Program-made: the position numbers and the translations under genes
Assembly: GCF_000455345.1 (NCBI RefSeq)
Contig: NZ_HG315690.1
Span: forward strand, 1,005,742-1,069,741
Direction: 5' to 3'
Length of the DNA: 64,000 nucleotides
From: Halopiger goleimassiliensis
GTDB lineage: Archaea > Halobacteriota > Halobacteria > Halobacteriales > Natrialbaceae
Notes under the pieces: generated by a model
Seen by the model: only the letters and a program-made list of their open reading frames with translations
The model's database searches: none
What the model was told of the DNA's origin: nothing
Part shown: positions 45,271-53,921 of the stretch, one piece after another
Position numbering within the stretch: position 1 is the first letter of the stretch
Layout: each line of letters opens with the position of its first letter

Positions 45271-45362
45271 CGGGACCGGGTTTTCAGTCGGTCGTAGTGA
45301 ACGTTTCGGAGCAGCCGTCCGTCTGACGAAGTTTTACTTCCCCGTAGCCGACAGGGAGGGGT

Positions 45363-46457
45363 ATGGATTCCCTCCTCGTCTACGGCGCTTACGGCTACAC
45401 CGGCCGGTTGATCGCCCGCGAAGCCGTCGCTCGAGGAGGATCGCCGATCGCCGCCGGACGGGACGCCCGTCGGGTGGCCGACCAGGCCGAGAGCCTCGAC
45501 GTGGAGGGACGCGTCTTCGACCTCGAATCGGACGACGTCGCCGCCCACCTCGCGGACGTCGACGCCGTGGTGAACTGCGCGGGGCCGTTCACGGAGACCG
45601 CCGAGCCGATGCTCGAGGCCTGTCTCGCGAGCGGAACGAACTACCTCGACATCACGGGCGAGTTCACGGTGTTCGACCGGCTCAGCCGGCGCGACCAGCA
45701 GGCGGCCGCAGCCGACGTGACGGTCCTGCCGGGCGTCGGCTTCGAGGTCGTTCCCTCCGACTGTCTGGCCGCGTTCCTCGCGTCGCAACTCCCGGCAGCC
45801 GACGAACTCGCGCTCGCGGTCCGGGCGAGTCCGACGGTCTCCCACGGCACTGCGCGAACGATCCTCGACCTTGCCGGCACCGGCGTCGTCCGTCGCAACG
45901 GCCGACTACTCCAGGTGCCGACGGCGTACCAGCACCGTGAGATCGACTTCGGCGACGGGCCGACGCCCGCGGTCACGGCCCCGTGGGGCGACGTCGTCAC
46001 CGCCGCCCACAGCACGGGTATCGAGACCATCGAGGTGTACGTCGGCCTCCCGCCGGCCGCCCGTCCGGCCCTGCCGCTGGCCGGTCCGCTCGCCTGGATG
46101 GCCGATCGCGGTCCCGTCGCAGCACTGCTCGAGCGCGCGCTCGAGGCCGTCGACGGCCCCGACGAGCGGCAACTGGCGACCGGCGAGGCGGTCGTCTGGG
46201 GCGAGGCCACGGACTCCGCGACCGGCCGAACGGTCCGCGCTCGGGTGCGGACGCCGAACCCGTACGCCCTGACCGCCGAGACCGCCGTCACGGCGGCCGA
46301 ACGCGTCCTGGCGGGTGACGTCGATGCGGGCTTCCAGACGCCGGCGACGGCCTTCGGTTCCGAGTTCGTCCTCGAGTGTGCCGGAACCGAACGCGAACGG
46401 CTCGTCGCGCCGCCGGACCCGGAGGCCGTCGACCGCTCGCTCGAGGCGGACGACTGA
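45363..46457 (+). CDS. saccharopine dehydrogenase-like / trans-acting enoyl reductase family protein
   Basis: A 364-residue NAD(P)-binding protein. The N-terminus DSLLVYGAYGYTGRLIAREA is a Rossmann dinucleotide site, and CAGPFTETAEPMLEACLASG and NYLDITGE near residue 85 are typical of saccharopine dehydrogenase-like proteins and of the trans-acting enoyl reductases. The substrate is unknown. ATG at 45363 is unambiguous. Confidence 0.88.
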   Translation: MDSLLVYGAYGYTGRLIAREAVARGGSPIAAGRDARRVADQAESLDVEGRVFDLESDDVAAHLADVDAVVNCAGPFTETAEPMLEACLASGTNYLDITGEFTVFDRLSRRDQQAAAADVTVLPGVGFEVVPSDCLAAFLASQLPAADELALAVRASPTVSHGTARTILDLAGTGVVRRNGRLLQVPTAYQHREIDFGDGPTPAVTAPWGDVVTAAHSTGIETIEVYVGLPPAARPALPLAGPLAWMADRGPVAALLERALEAVDGPDERQLATGEAVVWGEATDSATGRTVRARVRTPNPYALTAETAVTAAERVLAGDVDAGFQTPATAFGSEFVLECAGTERERLVAPPDPEAVDRSLEADD

Positions 46458-46481
46458 TTCCGGCTCCGACGATCGATCGGC

Positions 46482-47873
46482 TCAATCCTCGCTCGGCGTA
46501 CTCCCGCGTTCGTCCATCATCGTCTGTGTTCGCTCGACCCAGTCGCCCCGGTAGAAGCCGACGGCGACGTAGATCGTCGCCCAGACGTAGTAGACGACGA
46601 TAGAGGCGTAGACGGCTGGAACGCCGTACCCCAGGCCGATCCCGGCGACGGCCGAGACGCCGAGCATCCCGACGAGCATGCCGCTGACGCGGGCGATAAA
46701 CGGCGTCGTCGTGTCGCTGCCGGCCGTGAGCGCCCCCGATAGGACGATGTACAGCGCGGTGACCGGGGCGGCCACCGCGTACGCGCGGGCGAAGCCGCTC
46801 GCGTAGGACAGCGTCTCCGGATCGTCGGTGAAGAAGGCGACCAGGGGGTCCGCGGACACGAACAGTACTGCGCCGAGCGAGCCGATGGTCCCGACCGCGA
46901 GCGCGGCGGCGGCCCAGCCGTTGTACCGCGCGCCGGCCGGGTCGCCGTCCCCGAGCATCTGGCCGACGACGATGCTCGTCCCGGTCCGGTAGCCGCGGGA
47001 GAGCGGCCCGGTGAGTTGCTGGTAGACGCGACGACCGACCTGGTAGGCGGCGTTGACCTCGGTCCCGAAGTACAGCAGGATGGAGTTGAAGGGGAACTCG
47101 ATGGCGGTCGTCACCAGCCCCTCCGCGATCCGCGGGGCGCTGATCGCCAGCAGTTGTTTCGTGATCGTCCACTGGTACGGCCGGGTGAACCCCGCAGGCG
47201 TCCAGGGGCTGTAGATAGCCGCGACGAGCGCGAGCGCGGAGAAGACGTTACCGAAGGCGGTGGCGATACCGACGCCGACGATGGCGAGCGCGGGAAACGG
47301 TCCGAGGCCGAGGCCGAGGACGACGGTGCCGACGATGTTCAGCGCGTTCGAGACGCCGTTAACGTACATCGGCGTCCGGGTGTCGCCGGCCCCCTGGATC
47401 GACCGCGCGGCGACCAGCGCGACGTGGCGCGCCGGCGTCGTCGCGAAGATGATCGCCAGGTAGAGCCCGCCCATCCTGGCGGTCTCGGGTTCCGCACCCA
47501 GAACGCCGATCGCCCACTCGCCGAGCAGGTAGCCGAACAACATGAACGGGATCCCGGAGACTGCACCGATCAGGACCGCCTGCGTGATCGCCTCGTCGCG
47601 GTTGGCCGTCGCGCCGCTGCCCGTATCTTGGCTCGAGAGCGCGATGACGCCGCTGCCAAGGCCCAGCCCGATCCGCAGGGGCAGGCGCGCGTAGAGGTCC
47701 GCCAGGCCGACGGCCGTGATCGCCGCGGGCGAGAACAGGCCGGTGACGACGATGTCGGTCGTCCGCATCAGCGTCCGCAGGAACTGCTCGACCATCACCG
47801 GCCACGAGAGATCGAACACTCGCCGCCAGACGTCGACCAGCCGTCCTCGGGCCTCGAGACGCACGCTACGCAC
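46482..47873 (-). CDS. MATE family transporter (second copy)
   Basis: A 463-residue protein with 12 membrane segments; the first, DLSWPVMVEQFLRTLMRTTD, is the family signature. It differs clearly from the MATE gene at 3813-5297. Export of cations or drugs is likely. No ATG precedes the first helix, so GTG at 47873 is used as start. The gene converges with the saccharopine dehydrogenase-like gene. Confidence 0.87.
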   Translation of the reverse strand: MRSVRLEARGRLVDVWRRVFDLSWPVMVEQFLRTLMRTTDIVVTGLFSPAAITAVGLADLYARLPLRIGLGLGSGVIALSSQDTGSGATANRDEAITQAVLIGAVSGIPFMLFGYLLGEWAIGVLGAEPETARMGGLYLAIIFATTPARHVALVAARSIQGAGDTRTPMYVNGVSNALNIVGTVVLGLGLGPFPALAIVGVGIATAFGNVFSALALVAAIYSPWTPAGFTRPYQWTITKQLLAISAPRIAEGLVTTAIEFPFNSILLYFGTEVNAAYQVGRRVYQQLTGPLSRGYRTGTSIVVGQMLGDGDPAGARYNGWAAAALAVGTIGSLGAVLFVSADPLVAFFTDDPETLSYASGFARAYAVAAPVTALYIVLSGALTAGSDTTTPFIARVSGMLVGMLGVSAVAGIGLGYGVPAVYASIVVYYVWATIYVAVGFYRGDWVERTQTMMDERGSTPSED

Positions 47874-47983
47874 TCGCGTTGTGTCGGGCTTGAAACTGTT
47901 GAAGCCGGCATTCGGGACGCCGGGTGCTGACCCGCGGCGACACGGAAGAGGACGACCGGCGAGAAACCGGCTCCGCCGCGTTC

Positions 47984-49012
47984 TCAGGCCGACTCGAGGC
48001 CGACGCCCTCGGCGAGCAGTTCGTGGGAACGAAGCGCTGTCTCGTGGTCGGCGACGGCGTGCTGGATCATGACCTCGTCGACCCCGACGCGGTCAGCGAG
48101 TTGCTCGAGCAGGCTGGCCAGCGTCTCCGGGCTCCCGGAGATGGCCCGCGGCCACTCGTCGGCCGGCAGCGGGTCCGGCGTCGGCTCCGGAACGCCGCCC
48201 AGTTCGTCGATGGCTTCCTCGATGGACGGTCGCGTGCCGGCCTCGCCACGCTGGAGCCGCTGGAACGACGCCTCGGCGACCGCACGCTGGCGCGCCGCCT
48301 CCTCGTCGGTCTCCGCGCAGACGGCGTTGACCGCGACCATCCCCTCCGGTTCGTCGATTCCGCCGGGCAGCGACGACGGCCGGAACTCCTCGCGGTAGGT
48401 CTCGAACGACCGCTCGGCGAGGGTCGGACGGATGAACGCGGCGAAACAGTACCGGAGGCCGAGGTTCGCCGCGATGGCCGCGCTCGAGGGGCTCGATCCC
48501 AGCACCCAGGGGACCGGCGGCTCGGCGGCCGAACGGGGGATCTCGAGGTCGCTGTAGGCGTGGCCCCCGGGGAAGTCGTCGTAGAGGTGGCTGACGACGG
48601 CTTCGATCTTGGCCTCGTGGTTCTCGTCGGGGTTCTCGACGCGGCGCTCGGTGCCGAGCGCGTGGTCGGCGGCTGGCGAGCCGTTCGCGCGCCCGAGTCC
48701 GGCGTCGATGCGCCCCGGCGCGAGCGCGTCCAGCGCGCCGAAGGCCTCGGCGACCTTGAACGGGCTGTAGTGGTTGAGCAGAACGGCCCCGGAGCCGAGG
48801 CGGATCGAGTCGGTCTCGGCGGCGAGGTGGCCGAGCAACACCTCGGGCGTCGTCCCCGCGATGGTGTCGGCCATCCCGTGGTGTTCGGCCACCCAGAACC
48901 GCTCGAACCCGAGTCGTTCGGCCTGTCTGGCGGCTTCGACCGTGTTCGCGTAGGCCTCGGTCGCGGTGCCGTCCTCGGGCACCGGCGAGAGGTCGACGGC
49001 GGAGAGTTTCAT
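47984..49012 (-). CDS. LLM-class flavin-dependent oxidoreductase (luciferase-like)
   Basis: A 342-residue protein. It has RFWVAEHHGMADTIAGTTPE near residue 42, IRLGSGAVLLNHYSPFKVAE near residue 73, GRIDAGLGRANGSP near residue 102 and WVLGSSPSSAAIAANLG near residue 170, the pattern of the bacterial luciferase-like MsnO8/LLM group. It probably uses FMN or F420. ATG at 49012 is preferred; the long upstream frame is low-complexity sequence. Confidence 0.9.
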   Translation of the reverse strand: MKLSAVDLSPVPEDGTATEAYANTVEAARQAERLGFERFWVAEHHGMADTIAGTTPEVLLGHLAAETDSIRLGSGAVLLNHYSPFKVAEAFGALDALAPGRIDAGLGRANGSPAADHALGTERRVENPDENHEAKIEAVVSHLYDDFPGGHAYSDLEIPRSAAEPPVPWVLGSSPSSAAIAANLGLRYCFAAFIRPTLAERSFETYREEFRPSSLPGGIDEPEGMVAVNAVCAETDEEAARQRAVAEASFQRLQRGEAGTRPSIEEAIDELGGVPEPTPDPLPADEWPRAISGSPETLASLLEQLADRVGVDEVMIQHAVADHETALRSHELLAEGVGLESA

Positions 49013-49285
49013 ACCGGTCGTCGGGACCTGTCGAGGATAACGGTTCGGATCGCGGAACGTATCTGAGCCGGCCACACGCCAAGGCGCGCGCTGTCGACTG
49101 GCCGAGCAACAGCGAGGCCAGTCGATGAAGGCGCGCGAGGGATGAGTGAGGGAACGACGTGACCGAACGAATCGGCTGGGGAGGGCGTGGCAACTCCTCG
49201 TGTCCACGATAGCAGGACGCTGCTCCGTATTCCCATTTTCACCGCGCCGCATTTTCACCGCGCATATCACGCGAGCACCGACCGG
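49013..49285. other. spacer with hairpin and short repeat
   Basis: No gene. An inverted repeat CGACTGGCC at about 49095-49103 pairs with 49117-49125 around a short loop. At 49235-49262 ATTTTCACCGCGC occurs twice in tandem. This may be a terminator zone for the pabC-like gene upstream on the minus strand. Confidence 0.4.
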
Positions 49286-50167
49286 CTACTCGTAACAGCA
49301 CGCCTCGACGCGCTCGTCGTACCGCCGGGCGAGATCGTCGGTGATCGGTCCGCCGCCGATCGGCTCGCCGTCGAGGCGGTTGATCGGCCGCAGTTCCCAG
49401 GTCCGGTTCGTCAGGAACGCCTCGTCGGCCGCACAGACCTCCTCAAGGGCGTATCGGCCCTCGCGGGTCGGGAGTCCGGCTTCCTCGGCGAGTTCGAGGG
49501 CGATCTCGCGCGTGATCCCCGGCAGGACTGGCCCCTCCGTCGAGGGCGTGTGGAGAACGCCGTCGCGAACGAAGAAGAGGTTGCTCACCGCCCCCTCGGC
49601 GACGAATCCCTCGAGGTCGCGGACGAGCGCCTCGTCGGCGTCGGGATCGGCGTCCGCGAGCTCCGTCCGCGCGAGGATCCCCCAGAGGTAGTTGTGGGTC
49701 TTCGCGCCCGCGGGGACCGCGGCGTCGGGGACGCGCCGGCGCTCGACCGCGTGGACGGTTGCAGGGTCGTCCCAGACCCGCTCGCCCTCGAGACCACCCC
49801 GGGGAAGCGGCTTCACGTAGATCACCACCGTCGGATCGACCTCCGGTTGGGGCGTCAGCGTCCCGGGCTGGACGCCCCGAGTGATCGACAGTCGGACGTA
49901 GGCGTCCGCGAGGTCGTTCGCCGCGAGCGTCTCGTCGATGCGGTCGCGAAGAGCCGCGTACTCGAGGCCGTGCTCGAGCGAGAGCGCCTCGCAGGTCCGC
50001 TCGAGGCGTGCGCGGTGGCGGTCCCAGGCGAAGATCGTGCCGCCGTAGGCGCGCATGGTCTCGAAGGCGGCGTCGCCGTACCGGAAGCCGCGATCGTCGA
50101 CGCTGACGGTCGCCTCGCTCGCCGGCACGAGGTCGCCGTCGACGTGGTACAGGCGGTCGTCTGTCAT
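49286..50167 (-). CDS. pabC: class IV aminotransferase (aminodeoxychorismate lyase, PabC-like)
   Basis: A 293-residue fold-type IV PLP enzyme. The PLP lysine is Lys156 in PAGAKTHNYLWGILA. Also seen are VSVDDRGFRYGDAAFETMRA at residues 21-40, EGAVSNLFFVRDG near residue 198 and VLPGITREIALELA near residue 220. The family includes branched-chain aminotransferases; location beyond pabA/pabB in the same orientation supports aminodeoxychorismate lyase, the step that yields p-aminobenzoate. It is separated from pabA by about 3.1 kb of unrelated sequence. Confidence 0.82.
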   Translation of the reverse strand: MTDDRLYHVDGDLVPASEATVSVDDRGFRYGDAAFETMRAYGGTIFAWDRHRARLERTCEALSLEHGLEYAALRDRIDETLAANDLADAYVRLSITRGVQPGTLTPQPEVDPTVVIYVKPLPRGGLEGERVWDDPATVHAVERRRVPDAAVPAGAKTHNYLWGILARTELADADPDADEALVRDLEGFVAEGAVSNLFFVRDGVLHTPSTEGPVLPGITREIALELAEEAGLPTREGRYALEEVCAADEAFLTNRTWELRPINRLDGEPIGGGPITDDLARRYDERVEACCYE

Positions 50168-50397
50168 GGCGTGCGATCCCCATCGCGTTCGTTCCGTCGT
50201 CGCGCTCGGAGCACTATGAACCCACCGTCCGACTGATCGTGAACACGCCGCTACTCCGGGAGGGACTCGGTCACCCGGTACTATGTGGGGATATCAGACT
50301 CCCGTGTTCCACGGTGGGGATTGGTGTGGAGTGCTCGATGAGTGACGCTGGTACACCACGGTCTCGAGGCGATGGGTCTCTAATTCAGTAGAAGCGA
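50168..50397. other. non-coding sequence between pabC and a regulator pseudogene
   Basis: Short stretch of moderate GC content, no gene recognised. The HTH-10 pseudogene ends at its edge. Any original pabA-pabC junction would have been here. Confidence 0.5.
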
Positions 50398-51085
50398 TCA
50401 ATGGTTGAGACCACGAGATCTCTTCTCTGACGAAATAAACGCTTCAACGAGTCGAGTTTGAGCTCGACGAAGCCGTTCCGAGAGCGCCGGAGCAAAGCTA
50501 TCCAACTTGTGTGAGACTTCGTTGAGGGAAGTGGCCCGCGGAATCTCGAAGTAACCCATTTGTACGTGGTCTGTATGGCCTTACGTTGACTTGGGATTGG
50601 TCCATCGTTCGCATATCGGCTCTCGGTATGCGAGAGCCGATGGAGGGTGACCGAGTCGATTTCATCTCGCCAGAAGGTGCAGAATGCGTCGAAAATCGTG
50701 CGATCGGCGAACCAGCCGTTTGAGTCCTGCCAGTTGGTGTGACCCGAATCCGATCGATGATGGAGTCAGCGCTAGCGAGTTCGCGTACCTCCGCGATGGT
50801 ATCGACACGATCGCCGAGCCACGTTTCCATCCCGAATGCCGGCAGAACCTGACAGCTTTGTGTCCCGGCGACTTCGCCGATCCGCGTATCTTCCTCCACA
50901 ACCGCCGCTGACTCGATGGCGTGCTCGATCACGTCACGTTCTACGTCCACCAGACGGGTGAGAACGGATTAGCCTGCCGCACTAGCCACCAAATCGACCT
51001 CGAGCGTCGCTTCCGGCACAGCCGCTGCGACCTCAACGAGTGGCAGATGGGGACAGCCGAGACGATATTCTGCGACGAGTACCAT
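50398..51085 (-). pseudogene. frameshifted HTH-10 (Bat-type) DNA-binding regulator
   Basis: The minus strand encodes, in pieces in three frames, a recognisable HTH-10 family regulator. Piece 1 (51085-50969) starts MVLVAEYRLGCPHLPLVEVA and meets TAA. Piece 2 (about 50950-50735) reads DTRIGEVAGTQSCQVLPAFG. Piece 3 (about 50735-50560) reads WQDSNGWFADRTIFDAFCTF. Piece 4 (about 50560-50398) reads MGYFEIPRATSLNEV and later LSERLRRAQTRLVEAFI, then TGA. Joined, the length (about 225 residues) fits the intact family. Three frameshifts make it non-functional. It lies just beyond the orphan RNA polymerase gene. Confidence 0.85.
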
Positions 51086-51174
51086 TCTTCTTTGCTACCT
51101 GCTTAATATGCACGCCGGTAAGCGGACCGACGAACCGCTGTCGTGCAGTTAATTCAACGGTACTGTCAGAACAA

Positions 51175-53001
51175 TCAAACCGCGTCGTCGAGTTCCAATC
51201 GTGGGGCGATACCCAGCGCCTTCATCTCGTCAAGTAGGAGTTTGAATGCGTAACTGGTTTCGATCTCGTGAATGTCAGTCTCCTCACCACAGTTCGGACA
51301 GTGAACCCGGTCCTGCGTAACGTTCTCAAAAGCGGTCATCCCACAGTTCCCACAGATGGGCACGTCTTCGCGATCGGACTCGTCGAGCAACCGTTCCTTG
51401 AGGGCCATTGCAGCACCGTGGCCGATGAAGACGTCACGTTCCATGTGCCCCACACGCAGGCCACCTTCGCGAGCACGGCCCTCGGTCGGTTGCCGAGTGA
51501 GTACCTGAACAGGCCCGCGCGAGCGGGCGTGCATCTTGTTCGAGACCATGTGGTAGAGCTTCTGATACAGGATCGTCCCCACGAAGATCTCAGCCTCAAT
51601 CTTCTCGCCAGAGATACCCGAGTACATGACTTCCTTCCCGGAGGAATCGAAGCCACACTCCTCCATCGCATCACGGAGGTCTTCCCGGTCCTCTCCGGTG
51701 AAAGGGGTCCCGTCGACGCGGCGACCCTCGAGCGAGCCGACCTTACCACCGATCATCTCGAGGATATGCCCGACAGTCATCCGCGATGGGAGGGCATGCG
51801 GATTCAGTATGAGATCCGGGACGACACCGTCCCCAGTGAACGGCAGATCTTCGTGGGGTGCGAGGCGACCGACGACGCCCTTCTGCCCATGTCGCGACGC
51901 GAATTTGTCCCCAATTTCGGGAATCCGCTCGTCGCGTACCTTTATTTTCGATAGTTTCGAACCGTCCTCACCTTCCATCAGTGTCACGGTGTCGACGATA
52001 CCGGACTCACCGGAGCGCATGGTGACGGAGGTTTCGCGGCGCTTCTGGGGAGAGAGACCGCCCACGTCGTCTGGTTCTTCGAGAAATCGCGGCGGGGAGG
52101 TCTTGCCCAGCAGGACGGAGTTCTCGTCGACCTCCGTCTCCGGATTAACGAGACCGTCCTCGTCGAGGTGGGTATACGCGTCCTCACCGCGGGCACCGCG
52201 GACATCTTGGCTTGGAACCTCGAAACGATCTTCCTGACCCCCGGGGTACCGTCGCTCCTCACCATCGTAGGTGCGAAAGAAGTGCGAGCGAGCCAAACCG
52301 CGCTCGACACTAGCCCTGTTCAGGACCAGCGCATCCTCGATATTGAACCCCTCGTAGCTCATAACGGCGACAACGAAGTTCTGTCCGGCAGGTCGCTCGT
52401 CGTATCCAATCTGCTCGGTCGTTTGCGTCTTGACCATCGAGAGCTGCGGGTAGTGGAGCAAGTGCTGACGCGTATCCGGTCGGATCCGGTAGTTTGCCGA
52501 CGGCAGCCCGAGCGACTGTTTCATCATTCCGGATCCCATCGTGATACGAGGTGAGGCGTTGTGCTCCGGGTAGGGAATCATCCCCGCGCCAATTCCGAAG
52601 AGTAACTGCGGATCCAGTTCGAGGTGCGTGTGCTCCTCAGTGAGCTCATCCTCGTCGACGGCTACAAGGATATCCTCCTCCTCCTCGGCATCGATGAACT
52701 CGATGTAGCCGCTATCAACGAGGTCCTCGAACTCGAGGTCACCCTCCTTCAGCGCCTCGATCTCAGCTTCGGAAACACGAGGTTCGCCCCCCTCGACGAC
52801 CAGCAAGGGACGTCGCGCACGGCCCGCGTCGGCATTGATGATGACCTCGTTGGTTCGCTCTTTCACCGAGACGTTGACCGTCTCGCTCACGTCACCGATA
52901 CGGCGTGCTTCACGGATTTGGTCTGCGAGCTGTTCCGGATGGGGGTGGGTCCCAACTAAACTGCCATTGACGTACACGTTGGCTTCTGACTCCTCATTCA
53001 T
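51175..53001 (-). CDS. rpoB1: orphan RNA polymerase subunit B' (Rpo2 C-terminal half)
   Basis: A 608-residue protein, full length for the haloarchaeal B' subunit. Preserved: [17 protein letters not shown] (residues 215-231, with the Glu-Asp pair at the catalytic site), [14 protein letters not shown] (365-378), [16 protein letters not shown] (490-505), a zinc site CGNCG and CPNCG (550-572). The usual GEMERD motif reads GHMERD (518-523). The gene stands alone between pab genes instead of beside rpoB2 and rpoA. Neighbours are GC-richer and more biased in codon use. A paralogue of the main subunit is inferred; the canonical operon is not in this window. Confidence 0.93.
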   Translation of the reverse strand: MNEESEANVYVNGSLVGTHPHPEQLADQIREARRIGDVSETVNVSVKERTNEVIINADAGRARRPLLVVEGGEPRVSEAEIEALKEGDLEFEDLVDSGYIEFIDAEEEEDILVAVDEDELTEEHTHLELDPQLLFGIGAGMIPYPEHNASPRITMGSGMMKQSLGLPSANYRIRPDTRQHLLHYPQLSMVKTQTTEQIGYDERPAGQNFVVAVMSYEGFNIEDALVLNRASVERGLARSHFFRTYDGEERRYPGGQEDRFEVPSQDVRGARGEDAYTHLDEDGLVNPETEVDENSVLLGKTSPPRFLEEPDDVGGLSPQKRRETSVTMRSGESGIVDTVTLMEGEDGSKLSKIKVRDERIPEIGDKFASRHGQKGVVGRLAPHEDLPFTGDGVVPDLILNPHALPSRMTVGHILEMIGGKVGSLEGRRVDGTPFTGEDREDLRDAMEECGFDSSGKEVMYSGISGEKIEAEIFVGTILYQKLYHMVSNKMHARSRGPVQVLTRQPTEGRAREGGLRVGHMERDVFIGHGAAMALKERLLDESDREDVPICGNCGMTAFENVTQDRVHCPNCGEETDIHEIETSYAFKLLLDEMKALGIAPRLELDDAV

Positions 53002-53102
53002 GGTCTGTTATTCAAATAGCAAGGTCAGTGTCCAGTCCACGGTCGATCTGGAACCACATCTTCGGGAGGGAGTCGCGTAAGAGATTCTATAATTGATTAG
53101 GG

Positions 53103-53114
53103 CTTTTATATACG
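53103..53114 (-). promoter_or_regulatory. strong TATA-box promoter for rpoB1
   Basis: On the minus strand this reads CGTATATAAAAG, a near-perfect archaeal TATA box and the best-looking one in the window. A start about 25 bases downstream would give an 80-base leader before the ATG at 53001. It shows the B' gene is meant to be transcribed by itself and not from the pab promoter. Confidence 0.65.
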
Positions 53115-53267
53115 AGACGCCAGGAAGACTCTCCTCCGTATGTTGAATGTACGTCAGCAACCGTCGCGTCGGAGCATCGTCACCGGCTAAACAGTTAGTC
53201 TTCGTTCTGTTCCGACGCAACACATATCGGACGGGTCAGTTAGGCACCGAGCGCCCTTTCGGCCCGT

Positions 53268-53921
53268 TCACTCGCCGACTCGAGCGGCGAACCGGCAGAA
53301 GTTCTCGATCATTCGTTTGCCCACGCGCAGCGAGATGCCGTCGCCGCTCGCGGCGTCGTCGTGGCCCCGCGTGAGGATGCTCTCGGGATGGAACTGGACG
53401 CCGACGTGGGGCTGCTCGCGGTGGCGGACGGCCATCAACACGCCGCGTTCGTCGGTCGTTCGGGCGGTCTCCTCGAGTTCGTCCGGGAGGTCCACGCGGT
53501 CGACGGCCAGCGAGTGGTAGCGACCGACCTGGAACGTCTCCGGAAGGCCCGCGAAGACCCCTGCGCCGTCGTGGGAGACCGTCGAGGGCTTCCCGTGGAC
53601 GACCTCGGGGGCGTGAACGACCGGCGTGCCGTTCGCGGCACACAACGCCTGGTGGCCAAGGCAGACTCCCAGAATCGGGTACTCGGTCTCAGCGAACAGC
53701 GGGATCGAGATCCCCGCCTCCTCGGGCGTCCCGGGTCCCGGCGAGACGACGATGCCCGTCGGCTCGAGGTCGCGCACGCCCGCGAGGTCGATCTCGTCGT
53801 TGCGACGGACGACCACCTCGTCGGCGACCTCCCCGACGTACTGGACGAGGTTGAACGCGAAGGAGTCGTAGTTGTCGACGACGAGGATCCGCGTCTCCTC
53901 ACTCGGCACGGCCTCACTCAT
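53268..53921 (-). CDS. pabA: glutamine amidotransferase subunit (PabA/TrpG type)
   Basis: A 217-residue class I glutaminase that supplies ammonia to the chorismate-aminating subunit. Seen: [30 protein letters not shown], the nucleophile Cys in [11 protein letters not shown] and [13 protein letters not shown] with the catalytic His and Glu. ATG at 53921 overlaps the end of pabB by 8 bases, indicating coupled translation. PabA and TrpG cannot be told apart by sequence alone. Confidence 0.9.
   Translation of the reverse strand: MSEAVPSEETRILVVDNYDSFAFNLVQYVGEVADEVVVRRNDEIDLAGVRDLEPTGIVVSPGPGTPEEAGISIPLFAETEYPILGVCLGHQALCAANGTPVVHAPEVVHGKPSTVSHDGAGVFAGLPETFQVGRYHSLAVDRVDLPDELEETARTTDERGVLMAVRHREQPHVGVQFHPESILTRGHDDAASGDGISLRVGKRMIENFCRFAARVGE

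Noticed and set aside
50498-50950. 150-codon frame considered as an intact gene
   Set aside because: Only its first half is protein-like and continues, in other frames, a longer HTH-10 regulator; it is a fragment of the pseudogene at 50398-51085.
53008-53223. 71-codon frame upstream of rpoB1
   Set aside because: It spans the TATA box and leader of rpoB1 and lacks protein-like composition.
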